Part shown: one piece after another, positions 49,120-58,307 of the stretch
How the letters are laid out: each line of letters opens with the position of its first letter
Position numbering within the stretch: the first letter of the stretch is position 1
Assembly (NCBI RefSeq): GCF_017165765.1
Contig: NZ_JAFGZD010000001.1
Coordinates: 558,001 to 622,000 of the forward strand
DNA: 64,000 bases
DNA from: Pseudomonas capsici
Lineage (GTDB): Bacteria > Pseudomonadota > Gammaproteobacteria > Pseudomonadales > Pseudomonadaceae
Direction of reading: 5' to 3'
The notes under the pieces: model-generated
What the model was told of the DNA's origin: nothing
Databases searched by the model: none
Seen by the model: only the letters and a program-made list of their open reading frames with translations
Translations under genes and position numbers: made by a program

Positions 49120-51603
49120 GTGCCTGACGATCTGCCTTCTGCTCTTCCTCCCGACCTGGATATCGAACTCAGTCCGCCCGAGCGCCTGCCGCTGTTCAAA
49201 CGTCTGCTGTCACGCCTGATGGGACGTGGCCTGACGAGGCTTGGCGCACAGCACAGGCCTTCATGGTTTCAGGGGCATGCCGACGGGTTTCTGAGCGGGC
49301 ATATCGAGGGCGTGAACGAGGGCTACGCCGAAGGCCGTCTGGATGGGCTGGAACAAGGGCGCAATGTCCTTCTGATCCGCGATACCCGCCCCAGCGAGCA
49401 TCGTGGGCCGAAGGTCGATGATCATCTGTTCGATGACTGGCGTCTTGGGCTGACCCCGGAGTTGAAAAAGCGCATCAAGGCCGATGTCGCGCAAAAGCTG
49501 CCGCCCCATGCCCAGCCCAGCCCGGCGCAATGGAAAATGATTTTCAGCGATACGCCCTCCACCTATGTGATTGCAGGCGCAGGGGCGGGCAAGTCCACGT
49601 CGCTGGTGCTGCGCATACTGTTGCTCCATCACTATCTGGGGTTCGAGCTGGAAGCCATGACTGTGGTGACGTTCACCCGCGAATCGCGCAAGGACTTCAT
49701 CGGCAAGCTGATCGAGATCATGGCGTTGTGGGGGCATAGCCTGAATCACAAGCAGGCCCGGGATCTGGTACGAACCTTCCATTCGCGAATCCTGCCTCTG
49801 GTTCGCAGTCTGCCGGGTTTCGAGCAACTGCGTGCTTTCGAGAATCTGGGCTCTGCGTCTGCTTCTGGCGACGAGGCTGACAGTAACCCGTTCGATCTGC
49901 GCATCAACGACGCCCAGCGTCAGCAATTGAACCTGTGCTATCGCGACCTGTATGCCAGCAGCGAACGCTTTCGCGAGGTGATTGCGCCGCTGTACCGTCA
50001 TGCGCTGCAGCTCAAGGAACTGGATCGCGATCACCCGGATGTGCAAAAGCGCATCACCGTGACCGAGCTGTCGGCCAAGCGCGATGAAGAACTGTGCGAC
50101 CTCATCGAGGACCTGTGGATACGGGCAAAGGCCTGGCCTGTAAAAGGCATCGAGCCCATGCGCCAGACCATTGAAATCAATGGCTTTGCCTTCCATGTCC
50201 ACGGTTATATCGCCGAGCTGGATGCCTGGGTTGTGCTGGGGCTCGACGCCAGTGAGGACCAGCAGATGAAGCGCCCCGGCGCCAAGCTTCCGGTCTGGGC
50301 CGAATGGGTGATCAAGCGCACACTGTTTCAAGCTTTTTGCCGCAAGCCGTTGATCTGGTTCGAGAACTACGAAGCGGCCGGCAAGGTGCTGCAATCTCTG
50401 GCTGGGTCGGCTGTGGCGGGGCCGGGTTTCGATTACCGGGTCAAGGGTGAGTTGAGCGCTGCACCGCTTCTGGATTGTTTTGTCATGGCTGCCAGCTTTA
50501 TCGAAAACCTGGGCCTTGATGTGCCCGGTGCCGTAGCCGAGATGAGCTTTGCCGGCAATGACCCGGACCGGTTCTTCTTCGAGGGCCTGAGCCTGTTCTG
50601 GAAAGCCTTTGAAAACCATCTGCTGGATCAGACGCCACCGATCATGACCTACAACCGGATGTTCGCCCTGTTTGGCGAAACATCGCCGGAAAACCTGCGG
50701 CAGGTCGGCGATGAGGTACTCAGGCCTCTGGCGCACCTGATGATCGATGAGTTCCAGGATGTCTCGCCGCAGATCGTGTCCTGGATACGGGCCAGCCTGC
50801 GGGAAATCCGACGCCGTGGTCCGGCCATGCATGCCGGTCGCGTGGCCCGGCATTCATCGTTGCTGTGTGTGGGGGACGACTGGCAGTCCATCTATGGCTG
50901 GCGGGGCAGCTCGCCGTACTACTTCATGGAGTTTCCCAAGGAGTTTTCATCGCCCGCGACCACCAAAGTCATGCTCAGCGATAACTTTCGCAGCCATCAG
51001 CATATTATCGATGCCGCCGAACATATCGTGCGCGCCGCTCCTGCCATTGCAGGCAAGAAGGCCAGGGCCAGCGGTGCTATCCAGGAGCTGCTGCCGGTAA
51101 CGGTGCTGAGCCGCGATGACAATGAACTGGCCGAACGTGTCACCGAACACTACAACGCTGGCGATTCGATCCTGTTGCTGTATCGGAAGAACAGTGAGAA
51201 GGCCATGATTTCCGAGCAACTGAAATCGCTGATCCAGGCCGATGCGGCCAAGGAACCGCAGGCACGGCGAATCAGAATGCTGACTTATCACAGTTCCAAG
51301 GGATTGCAGGCCGATACGGTATTCCTGCTGGGGGATTGCCAGCACTCGACGCTGTCGCCCTACAAGAACCAGGTCTATCGTCTGGCCGGTCTGGGTGATG
51401 CCGGCGATTCGCAGGCGTTCGACAATGCCCAGCAGGACGAGGTCCTGCGTCTGGCGTATGTGGCCATAACTCGTGCCATACGCCATTGCTACTGGTACAT
51501 CGATGAAAGCACCTTGGGGAGCGAGCACGTCAAGGCCCCCAAGGCATCGGACAGGGTTGCCGGGGACAAGCCTTTCTTTGAAGACCTGCGCAAGAGTCGA
51601 TGA
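49120..51603 (+). CDS. Superfamily 1 (UvrD-like) DNA helicase with N-terminal G-x3 repeat
   Basis: 827 residues, GTG start with GGAG upstream. SF1A motifs: Q-motif and Walker A IAGAGAGKST at 151-160, motif Ia VVTFTRESRKDF, motif II MIDEFQDVS (Asp543-Glu544), motif III/IV region VGDDWQSIYGWRGSS and DNFRSHQHIID, motif V LTYHSSKGLQADTVF and motif VI LAYVAITRAI. The region between motifs Ia and II is long (about 200-540). N-terminal residues 52-80 show glycine exactly every fourth residue (see findings). Probably DNA repair or conflict resolution. No defence or nuclease genes lie nearby. Confidence 0.88.
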   Translation: MPDDLPSALPPDLDIELSPPERLPLFKRLLSRLMGRGLTRLGAQHRPSWFQGHADGFLSGHIEGVNEGYAEGRLDGLEQGRNVLLIRDTRPSEHRGPKVDDHLFDDWRLGLTPELKKRIKADVAQKLPPHAQPSPAQWKMIFSDTPSTYVIAGAGAGKSTSLVLRILLLHHYLGFELEAMTVVTFTRESRKDFIGKLIEIMALWGHSLNHKQARDLVRTFHSRILPLVRSLPGFEQLRAFENLGSASASGDEADSNPFDLRINDAQRQQLNLCYRDLYASSERFREVIAPLYRHALQLKELDRDHPDVQKRITVTELSAKRDEELCDLIEDLWIRAKAWPVKGIEPMRQTIEINGFAFHVHGYIAELDAWVVLGLDASEDQQMKRPGAKLPVWAEWVIKRTLFQAFCRKPLIWFENYEAAGKVLQSLAGSAVAGPGFDYRVKGELSAAPLLDCFVMAASFIENLGLDVPGAVAEMSFAGNDPDRFFFEGLSLFWKAFENHLLDQTPPIMTYNRMFALFGETSPENLRQVGDEVLRPLAHLMIDEFQDVSPQIVSWIRASLREIRRRGPAMHAGRVARHSSLLCVGDDWQSIYGWRGSSPYYFMEFPKEFSSPATTKVMLSDNFRSHQHIIDAAEHIVRAAPAIAGKKARASGAIQELLPVTVLSRDDNELAERVTEHYNAGDSILLLYRKNSEKAMISEQLKSLIQADAAKEPQARRIRMLTYHSSKGLQADTVFLLGDCQHSTLSPYKNQVYRLAGLGDAGDSQAFDNAQQDEVLRLAYVAITRAIRHCYWYIDESTLGSEHVKAPKASDRVAGDKPFFEDLRKSR

Positions 51604-51610
51604 AAGAGGG

Positions 51611-51632
51611 GCGGGAGCTTCAAGGCTCCCGC
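51611..51632. terminator. Bidirectional terminator between helicase and DUF1652 gene
   Basis: GCGGGAGC-TTCAAG-GCTCCCGC stem-loop, followed by TGTTTC on plus. It lies 7 bases past the helicase stop and just before the stop of the convergent small gene. The U-tract is poor. Confidence 0.6.
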
Positions 51633-51636
51633 TGTT

Positions 51637-51894
51637 TCAGAGAAAGCCGGTCAACTGATGAGCACCGAACAGTTCCAGCTCGGCTTCAATGGCTTCGATG
51701 ATTCGTTCTACGTCGGTGGCATTCATGACGGTAGCGCAGGGCAGCCCGGCAATGGCGACTACCGTTTCACCGCTGGCCCTGTCGAACAGGCGGGCAATCA
51801 TGCTGCTGGGTGCATCCATGGTGGCTTCAAAGCCAACCGGATGAAAGTGCCAGCGCATCAACTGGCATGCATTGGGGAACGTGACTTTGTTCAT
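51637..51894 (-). CDS. Small DUF1652-like protein
   Basis: 85 residues. LMRWHFHPVGFEATMDAPSS, ARLFDRASGETVVAIAGLP and a C-terminal helix ERIIEAIEAELELFG match my memory of the DUF1652 pattern (a Pseudomonas family of unknown function). AGGTGG lies upstream of the ATG. It is cytosolic, monocistronic and convergent with the helicase. Confidence 0.7.
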   Translation of the reverse strand: MNKVTFPNACQLMRWHFHPVGFEATMDAPSSMIARLFDRASGETVVAIAGLPCATVMNATDVERIIEAIEAELELFGAHQLTGFL

Positions 51895-52229
51895 GGAAGC
51901 GGCCCACCTGATTCAATCGAGCAATTCCTTCAGCCCCAATGGGTAGGAAGACCAGTCGAGATGGGACCGATAGAAGCCGAAGTGATCAGACAGTGCACAA
52001 TCCTGAGTGATCGTACTGCTTTTCTGCGGGATGATCCGAACGGTCTGGCGAGACCTAAAAATAGCACCTGACTGCACTGGACTGGAAAATATTTTCAGGC
52101 GTCAGTCGAATTTTTTCGATTATTTGATGTACGTCAAAAACGTTTGATTCTGCGAGCTGTTTGCTTCAAGTATTGAGATGTGCCCGATGGATAGGGCAAG
52201 CTGGTTTCATTGACCCAGGGAGCTGAAGA
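51895..52229. other. Intergenic region (335 bases) before the binding-protein gene
   Basis: No supported gene. It is AT-rich near 52080-52140, with TCGAA-TTTT-TTCGA at 52106-52119 and the dyad at 52123-52138. GGAG at 52219-52222 serves the next gene. Confidence 0.55.
52123..52138. promoter_or_regulatory. Dyad upstream of the binding-protein gene
   Basis: TTTGATGTACGTCAAA, 7 of 8 pairs symmetric. The ACGTCAA half resembles the liu palindromes but the spacing differs, so a shared regulator is doubtful. Confidence 0.3.
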
Positions 52230-53309
52230 ATGCTGAGTAAATCCGTTGCTGCGCTGATGTTGCTGGCCTCCACCAGCCATGCAGCAGAAAGGGTCAGTAT
52301 CTACAACTGGACCGACTACATCGCCTCCGACACCCTGAAGAATTTTCAGGCAGCAACCGGTATAAAAGCCGATTACCAGACCTACGAAACCAATGAAGTC
52401 CTCAATGCCCGGCTTATGGCTCGCCATTCGGGCTATGACATCGTGGTGCCGTCCGTGCATGTCATGGCGCGGCAGATAGACCAGGGTGTACTGAAGGTAC
52501 TGGACAAGCATCAACTACCCAACTGGAAGAACCTGAACCCGGTATTGCTCAAGGCGCTGGAGGTCAACGATCCCGGTAACCAGCATGGTTTTCCCTATCT
52601 ATGGGGCAGTACCGGTATTGGCTATAACGTGGACAAGGTCAAGGCCGTACTGGGTAACGACACAGCGCTGGACTCCTGGGACCTGATCCTCAAGCCGGAG
52701 AATATGCAAAAGCTTGCCCAGTGCGGTGTTGCAATCCTCGATAACGTTGCGCAAGTGTTGCCGATCACCCTGAATTATCTGGGACTGCCTCCCTACAGCG
52801 AACAACCCGAAGACTATGCAAAGGCTCAGGTCGCATTGAGCGCCATTCGTCCCTATGTTCTCTACTTTGACTCGGTCAAATACATCGATGACCTGGGCAG
52901 CGGCAAGATCTGCATGGTGCTGGGTTTTTCCGGAGATGTAGCCCAGGCCCGGGATAGAGCCGATAAAGCCGGTAACGGTGTGAAAATCGATTATGTCGTC
53001 CCGAAGGAGGGTGCGCCGATGTGGTTCGATATGATCGCCATGCCGATCGATGCCCCTAATGAGAAGGCCGGGTATGCCTTCATGAATTACCTGCTGCGTC
53101 CGGAAGTGATGGCCCATATCACCAACGAGGTGAAGTACGCCAACGGCAATGAAAAAGCCGATGCATTGATCGATCCTGCTCTCTGGGCCGACACCAGTAT
53201 TTATCCCAATGCCGAAATGCTCAGCCGGATGTTCGTGGTCGAACCGGTAGAGGTAAAAACCGAAGCGCTGCGCACGGGCATATGGGCCAGTACCAAATCA
53301 GGAAATTGA
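52230..53309 (+). CDS. Orphan polyamine-type ABC substrate-binding protein (PotF-like)
   Basis: Periplasmic binding protein of 359 residues with a signal peptide (MLSKSVAALMLLASTSHA). It belongs to the PotD/PotF family: VSIYNWTDYIASDTLKNFQ, GYDIVVPSVHVMARQI and HGFPYLWGSTGIGYN. Polyamine binding (putrescine or spermidine) is expected. No ATPase or permease genes adjoin it, so it must use another transporter or act with the chemoreceptor located 236 bases downstream. That link is inference. Confidence 0.88.
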   Translation: MLSKSVAALMLLASTSHAAERVSIYNWTDYIASDTLKNFQAATGIKADYQTYETNEVLNARLMARHSGYDIVVPSVHVMARQIDQGVLKVLDKHQLPNWKNLNPVLLKALEVNDPGNQHGFPYLWGSTGIGYNVDKVKAVLGNDTALDSWDLILKPENMQKLAQCGVAILDNVAQVLPITLNYLGLPPYSEQPEDYAKAQVALSAIRPYVLYFDSVKYIDDLGSGKICMVLGFSGDVAQARDRADKAGNGVKIDYVVPKEGAPMWFDMIAMPIDAPNEKAGYAFMNYLLRPEVMAHITNEVKYANGNEKADALIDPALWADTSIYPNAEMLSRMFVVEPVEVKTEALRTGIWASTKSGN

Positions 53310-53545
53310 ATATGAAGAAGCAACTTTTCAGTTGGGAAAGATCAATGAAGTGCAACTGAAAGTCGGTGCGTTGACGTCAGAAAAGATTTCCTGTTTTTGA
53401 CTCCATTTATTCTCAAGGGCGACCGATAACCGGTTTATGGGGCATGGCTTCGAGGCTATCGCTCTTCAAGTTGGCGAGGGTTCTGACTCTCTCGTTTCGT
53501 CATGCACGGATCGCATCGGGTTGTATCTCCCAAGAGAATGATTCC

Positions 53546-55171
53546 ATGTCAATACGAAGTATCAATATCGCGCCCCGTGCTTTTATGGGCTTTGCCTTTA
53601 TTGCCGTTCTGGTCATAGGGCTGGGCATTTTCGCTCTCAATCGCATGTCGATCATTCGCCAGGCCACCACGGACCTGGAAACCAACATGCTGCCCAGCAT
53701 CAGCTATCTGGGTGAAGTAGACGAGAACCTGCTGCTGTTACGCATCATGTCGTTCAGGTACCTGATCAATCGGGAACCCGAGCAGATTCAGGAAACCGAA
53801 AGCCGTGCCCAGGTCCTGACTCAAAAACTCAAGAAAGCCGAGTCCAGTTATGCCGCCTTGCCGGCGGGCGGTGAAGAAAGAGACGTTTATAGACAGTTCC
53901 AGACGGCGCTGGCCGAATATCTGGATATACAACAAACTGCGATGGCGTTGTCGCGCAGTAATGATCTGGAAGCATTGAAAACACTGGTCAACACGAAAAT
54001 GAAAACCAGTACGGATTTAATTGCTTCGCAACTTGATCAGTTGATTACTATCAACAAGAAGTCGGCACTGGAGGCTTCCGAGCTTTCAAGTATGCACTTT
54101 GACAATGCCAACACGGCAATCATTCTGGTGTCGGTGCTGGCGGCTGTCTTGACGGTTCTGCTGGCCTGGTTATTGACGCGCAGTATTGTCATGCCATTGT
54201 CCAGGGCGGTACGCGCCGCGCAGGAAATTTCCGATGGCAACCTGACCCGGCATATCGAAGTAGACGGCAATGACGAACCGGCGCGTCTGCTGGAAGCATT
54301 GGTGTTGATGCAGCAGAATCTGCGCAAGACCATCGAGCAGATTTCCGGTTCTGCGACCCAGCTGGCTTCTGCGGCAGAAGAGCTGAGCGCGGTGACTGAA
54401 GAGTCGTCCCGCGGGCTGCAACAGCAGAATGATGAACTTGAACAGGCGGCCACCGCCGTCAACCAGATGACCGCTGCAGTGGAAGAGGTGGCCCGCAACG
54501 CGGTATCCACCTCGCAAGCCTCGCAGCAATCCAACGAAACGGCGCGGCAGGGACGGGACAAGGTCGTGGAAACCGTCAAGGCGATCCAGATCATGACCCA
54601 GGATGTGCAGAGCACTTCCAGTCTGGTCGAAGGGCTGGCCACTCAAGGGCGCGAAATCGGCAAGGTGCTGGATGTGATTCGTGGCATTGCCGAACAGACC
54701 AACCTGCTGGCACTCAACGCTGCCATTGAGGCCGCACGGGCAGGCGAGGCGGGCAGAGGGTTTGCGGTCGTGGCAGACGAAGTGCGTGCGCTGGCGCATC
54801 GTACCGCCCAGTCGACCCGGGAAATCGAGCAAATGGTGGCTGGCATCCAGAGCGGTACAGGGCAGGCTGTGGAGTCCATGACCCTCAATACCGGTCGTAC
54901 CCGAACCACGCTGGATCTGGCTCAGGCCGCAGGCGATGCGCTGGAGCGGATCACCGATGCCATCTCGCAGATCAACGAGCGCAATCTGGTGATTGCCAGT
55001 GCTTCGGAGCAGCAGGCTCAGGTTTCACGGGAGGTTGACCGCAATCTGGTCAATATCCGCGATCTGGCCAACCAGTCGGCTGCAGGCGCCAATCAGACCA
55101 GTGCTGCCAGCCATGAGCTGTCACGACTGGCAGTGGGCCTGAATACGATGGTGGGTCGATTCGTGATCTGA
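53546..55171 (+). CDS. Methyl-accepting chemotaxis protein
   Basis: Chemoreceptor of 541 residues. The ATG at 53546 has AAGAGA upstream; it opens with [16 protein letters not shown] and TM1 (about 14-34). A four-helix periplasmic ligand domain (about 35-188) is followed by TM2 (about 189-210), HAMP and the signalling hairpin with [19 protein letters not shown]. No C-terminal NWETF-like pentapeptide (ends GRFVI), so it is not bound by CheR there. It lies next to the orphan binding protein, which may present a ligand. Confidence 0.92.
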   Translation: MSIRSINIAPRAFMGFAFIAVLVIGLGIFALNRMSIIRQATTDLETNMLPSISYLGEVDENLLLLRIMSFRYLINREPEQIQETESRAQVLTQKLKKAESSYAALPAGGEERDVYRQFQTALAEYLDIQQTAMALSRSNDLEALKTLVNTKMKTSTDLIASQLDQLITINKKSALEASELSSMHFDNANTAIILVSVLAAVLTVLLAWLLTRSIVMPLSRAVRAAQEISDGNLTRHIEVDGNDEPARLLEALVLMQQNLRKTIEQISGSATQLASAAEELSAVTEESSRGLQQQNDELEQAATAVNQMTAAVEEVARNAVSTSQASQQSNETARQGRDKVVETVKAIQIMTQDVQSTSSLVEGLATQGREIGKVLDVIRGIAEQTNLLALNAAIEAARAGEAGRGFAVVADEVRALAHRTAQSTREIEQMVAGIQSGTGQAVESMTLNTGRTRTTLDLAQAAGDALERITDAISQINERNLVIASASEQQAQVSREVDRNLVNIRDLANQSAAGANQTSAASHELSRLAVGLNTMVGRFVI

Positions 55172-55177
55172 ACGTGA

Positions 55178-55203
55178 GTGGGAGGCGGCAGGCTGCCTCC
55201 CAC
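55178..55203. repeat. REP-like palindromic hairpin
   Basis: GTGGGAGGC-N8-GCCTCCCAC, 9-base stem, 6 bases past the chemoreceptor stop. It shares the GTGGGAGGC start with the element at 28843. Confidence 0.6.
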
Positions 55204-55289
55204 GCCAATTTTTGAAACAAAATCTCATTCGCAATTTTTTTGCCATTAATAACCGATTTCTCGCAACAACCCATCCCAATACTCCTTTT

Positions 55290-55324
55290 GACGAGCTTTA
55301 AAAGCTCGTCGGGGAGCTTTTTTT
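55290..55324 (+). terminator. Terminator with overlapping alternative hairpins
   Basis: GACGAGCTTT / AAAAGCTCGTC (55290-55310) forms a perfect hairpin. The segment AAAGCTC can instead pair with GAGCTTT at 55314-55320, which runs directly into T residues up to 55324. The second structure is the classical terminator form. Confidence 0.55.
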
Positions 55325-55568
55325 GACGATCTTCTCCGCGCGTTTTTTCTGTTTTTGCCTGCCGAATGCAACAAGAAGGCTTTTTGAGACTCCTACCATC
55401 CGAATTCTTCATATCGAAACATAAGGGTATTAGTCTTTAAGCGTGATCAAGGGTACGTATTCGACTGATCCAAAAAGGAATTTCCGGGGGCTGCGAACCC
55501 GCTCATGGCTGGCATATTCGCATCAGCGACACGCTGAATTTACATAAACACGTGCCGGACTCCATACG

Positions 55569-56249
55569 ATGAATATGTCAAAACTCTCTTCAATCAGCCG
55601 GGTCTATCGCCGTTACGCCTGGTTTCTTTTTCCTGCCTTGCTGATTTCCTGCGCGGCCTTCTGGTTTTCAATCGGTGGCGGGGTGCATGCCGAACCGAAA
55701 AACGGCACGCAAACCCTGGTATTCCTGCGCCATGCAGAGAAACCTTCCATGGGCCTGGGGCAATTGAATTGCCAGGGCCTGAATCGGGCCATCGATTTGT
55801 CCGAGCTGTTGCCCAGGACCTATGGCAAGGCCGATTTCATCTTTGCCGCCAATCCAAGTCGCCATGTGGAAGAGGGTGAAGGTGATCTGTCCTACAGCTA
55901 TCTGCGCCCCTTGATGACGGTGGGACCTAGCGCAATCAAGCTGGGCCTGCCGGTCAATATCGATTTTGGTGCCAACGATACCGGCGCTCTGGCCGATGAG
56001 TTGATGCATGACAAGTATCACAACGCGACCATCTACACAGCCTGGTCCCATGGTTATCTGCCTGAACTGATCAACAAGGTGGCTCAGGAAGCTTCGGGCC
56101 AGAAAATGAAGCTGGTGGACGACTGGACAGGCGATGACTTCGACTCGGTGCTGGTGATTACCCTGAAATGGGTCAACGGCAAGGCCACGCTGGATTACGA
56201 AAACCACAAGCAGGGCCTCGATAACGGCACGATCTCCTGTCCGACCTGA
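55569..56249 (+). CDS. Histidine phosphatase-like protein, membrane-anchored or exported
   Basis: 226 residues with an N-terminal hydrophobic segment (about 17-34, AWFLFPALLISCAAFWFS) and a phosphoglycerate-mutase/acid-phosphatase-like domain. The catalytic RHA motif is FLRHAEKPS (Arg54-His55); a second His occurs in AWSHGYLPELI. The region after the first motif is compact and the usual second Arg is not obvious, so activity is uncertain. Periplasmic. It starts at 55569 or 55575. Isolated gene, 100 bases before the DUF1989 gene. Confidence 0.75.
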   Translation: MNMSKLSSISRVYRRYAWFLFPALLISCAAFWFSIGGGVHAEPKNGTQTLVFLRHAEKPSMGLGQLNCQGLNRAIDLSELLPRTYGKADFIFAANPSRHVEEGEGDLSYSYLRPLMTVGPSAIKLGLPVNIDFGANDTGALADELMHDKYHNATIYTAWSHGYLPELINKVAQEASGQKMKLVDDWTGDDFDSVLVITLKWVNGKATLDYENHKQGLDNGTISCPT

Positions 56250-56349
56250 TCGAAACCGTCCATTCATGTCTGCCCACGTCATGCTGGCTTGACGATCTGG
56301 CCGGGAAGTCTGTTATCTGTGGCCATTGCCCATGGTCGAGGAACAGCGC

Positions 56350-57201
56350 ATGTACAAGGATTATCCAGCCGCTTATCAGGTCAGCAAAGGCGCTGCGCTG
56401 CAGGTAGACAAGGCATTTTACGAGCGCATACGCACCAGTACCGGGCAGCGCACGCTGATCGAGACATTCGAAGTGCCGATTCGTACCGGCCGGGCCTGGA
56501 AGGTCAGGGCGGGGCAGGTGTTTCGTGTCACCACTCCGTTCGGCCCGCAGGTCGGCGACTTCAATGTCTGGAATGCCGACGACCCTCGCGAGCGTCTGTG
56601 GGCTGCACGAACCCGCCAATTGCAGGGCGCTCATGTAAGCACTCATGACCGGCTCTGGTCGAACCTGCCATTTCTGCGCCCGATGGTGACCATCACCGAT
56701 GACAGCCTGGCGGGTTATGGCATCGACGAGCACGGTGGTCGTCTGCATGACCTGCTTGGCACCCGTTGCGACCCTTACGTCAACAAGATGCTGACCGGCG
56801 AAGACTTTCATCATCACTGCCACTCCAACCTGACCCGCGCAGTGCTGCCCCATGGTCTGACCGAATTCGATGTTCATGATGTGCTGAACATCTTCCAGTG
56901 CACCGGGCTCAATCATGACGACATGTATTTCATGAAGGCCTGCCCGGCCCGCCAGGGCGATTACCTGGAGTTCTTCGCGGAAATCGATCTGCTGTGCGCC
57001 TTGTCCACTTGCCCCGGTGGTGATCTGTCATTGCCCATGTGGGGGCCGGACGCTCAGGATCCGCTGTCTGTCTGCCGTCCCTTGGGCGTGGAAATCTACA
57101 GCCTCGAAGACTCGCTGCTGGAAGGCTGGACGCCACCTCGGCGGGCCAGTTACGACGGTTTGCACGGGCTGAAGATTTCACCGGCAGAATGGGAAAAGTA
57201 G
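56350..57201 (+). CDS. DUF1989 (urea carboxylase-associated) family protein
   Basis: 283 residues from the ATG at 56350, with GAGGAAC upstream (an earlier frame starts at 56326). The DUF1989 pattern is clear: WKVRAGQVFRVTTPFGPQVG near the start, the metal-like cluster DFHHHCHSNL, and MYFMKACPARQGDYLEFFAE with LSTCPGGD. Members are found beside urea or amino-acid transport genes, but here neighbours are unrelated, so the role is unknown. Confidence 0.88.
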   Translation: MYKDYPAAYQVSKGAALQVDKAFYERIRTSTGQRTLIETFEVPIRTGRAWKVRAGQVFRVTTPFGPQVGDFNVWNADDPRERLWAARTRQLQGAHVSTHDRLWSNLPFLRPMVTITDDSLAGYGIDEHGGRLHDLLGTRCDPYVNKMLTGEDFHHHCHSNLTRAVLPHGLTEFDVHDVLNIFQCTGLNHDDMYFMKACPARQGDYLEFFAEIDLLCALSTCPGGDLSLPMWGPDAQDPLSVCRPLGVEIYSLEDSLLEGWTPPRRASYDGLHGLKISPAEWEK

Positions 57202-57393
57202 CAACCGGCCAGCAAGTTCATCGTTTGCCCATGGCTTTACTGGCGGAGCCCGGATAATGTGTGAGCCCCTGTGTATACATCAGCGCAGTACAGGGGGCGC
57301 AGGGCGCGAATGTCCCGCGCATGAGCCGATCACGGAGGACTGGCCGGGCCCGAAAAGGGTATTACCGCTGGCTATCCGGATTAGAACCTACTC

Positions 57394-58293
57394 ATGTGCC
57401 CTGTTTTTCGTACCCTGGCGGTGCTGGTTGTCGCGCTCGGCCTTGCTGGCTGCATCGCCAATCCTGTTCCCCTGACGCCACAGACCGTCGAGCGTCTGCA
57501 TCGGCAGCCACCGGTTCGGTTTCTGCTGACATTCGACGATGGGCCCAGTGCATCGGGTTTCTACAATCCGACGCTCACGGTGCTGGACAGCCTGGCCACT
57601 AACCCCGTGCAGCCGGATATCAAGGCTGTATTCTTCGTCCAGACCGGTGCAAGTGGCGCAGGCGGTAGTGAGCAGGGCCGAGCGATCATGCAGCGCCAGC
57701 ATGCAGAAGGGCATGTGCTGGGCTTTCATACCAGCACCCCGCATCACACCAATCACCGCTCGCTGAATCCCGAAGAGCTTGAGCAGTCCCTGACGCAAGG
57801 CAGTGCGATCATTGCCGGTATTACTGGCACCCCGACGGTTCTGCTGCGTCCGCCGTTCTGGAACTACGACAAGCGCACCTTCGCCGCCTATCAGCAGCAT
57901 GGCCTGCATGTGCTGCTGACCGACCTGAGTGCCAATGACGGCAAGATATGGGGTTACAACTTCAGTCTGCGCCGCCGTTCCAATATGCTCCGGCAGCTAT
58001 CTGAAGTGCGCGAGCGTATCGCCGCAGGCGAGCTGCCCTCCGTCGATGGGGTCACACCGGTGGTGGTCACGTTTCATGATCTGAATCGTTATACCGCCCG
58101 GCACGCTCGGGAATACCTGCAGATCCTGATCGACAGCGCCCATGAAACCGGTGTGACCCTGGATCAAAAACCTTTCTACGACGACAGCGCCCAACTCAAG
58201 CGTGCGGCGCTGGCTCGTACGGTCAAGAGCAGTGATGAGCCTGTGCGCCTGCCGGGGATATGGAACTGGCTCTGGGACCAGAACTCACACTAG
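57394..58293 (+). CDS. Lipoprotein polysaccharide deacetylase (NodB-type)
   Basis: 299 residues with lipobox LAGC (Cys20). NodB motif 1 is TFDDGPS (Asp48, Asp49), motif 2 is HTSTPH (His112, His117), motif 3 is RPPFWNYD, and a late His sits in VTFHDLNRY. All metal and acid/base residues are present, so it should be active, probably de-N-acetylating a glycan or peptidoglycan in the periplasm. Convergent with the amidohydrolase gene 14 bases away. Confidence 0.9.
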   Translation: MCPVFRTLAVLVVALGLAGCIANPVPLTPQTVERLHRQPPVRFLLTFDDGPSASGFYNPTLTVLDSLATNPVQPDIKAVFFVQTGASGAGGSEQGRAIMQRQHAEGHVLGFHTSTPHHTNHRSLNPEELEQSLTQGSAIIAGITGTPTVLLRPPFWNYDKRTFAAYQQHGLHVLLTDLSANDGKIWGYNFSLRRRSNMLRQLSEVRERIAAGELPSVDGVTPVVVTFHDLNRYTARHAREYLQILIDSAHETGVTLDQKPFYDDSAQLKRAALARTVKSSDEPVRLPGIWNWLWDQNSH

Positions 58294-58307
58294 GTTTTGT
58301 CGACCTG

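Larger units (their letters stand above)
55172..55568. other. Intergenic region (397 bases) between chemoreceptor and histidine-phosphatase gene
   Basis: Carries a REP-like hairpin (55178-55203), a terminator region with overlapping hairpins (55290-55324) and a T-rich stretch at 55325-55400. No gene supported. Confidence 0.6.
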
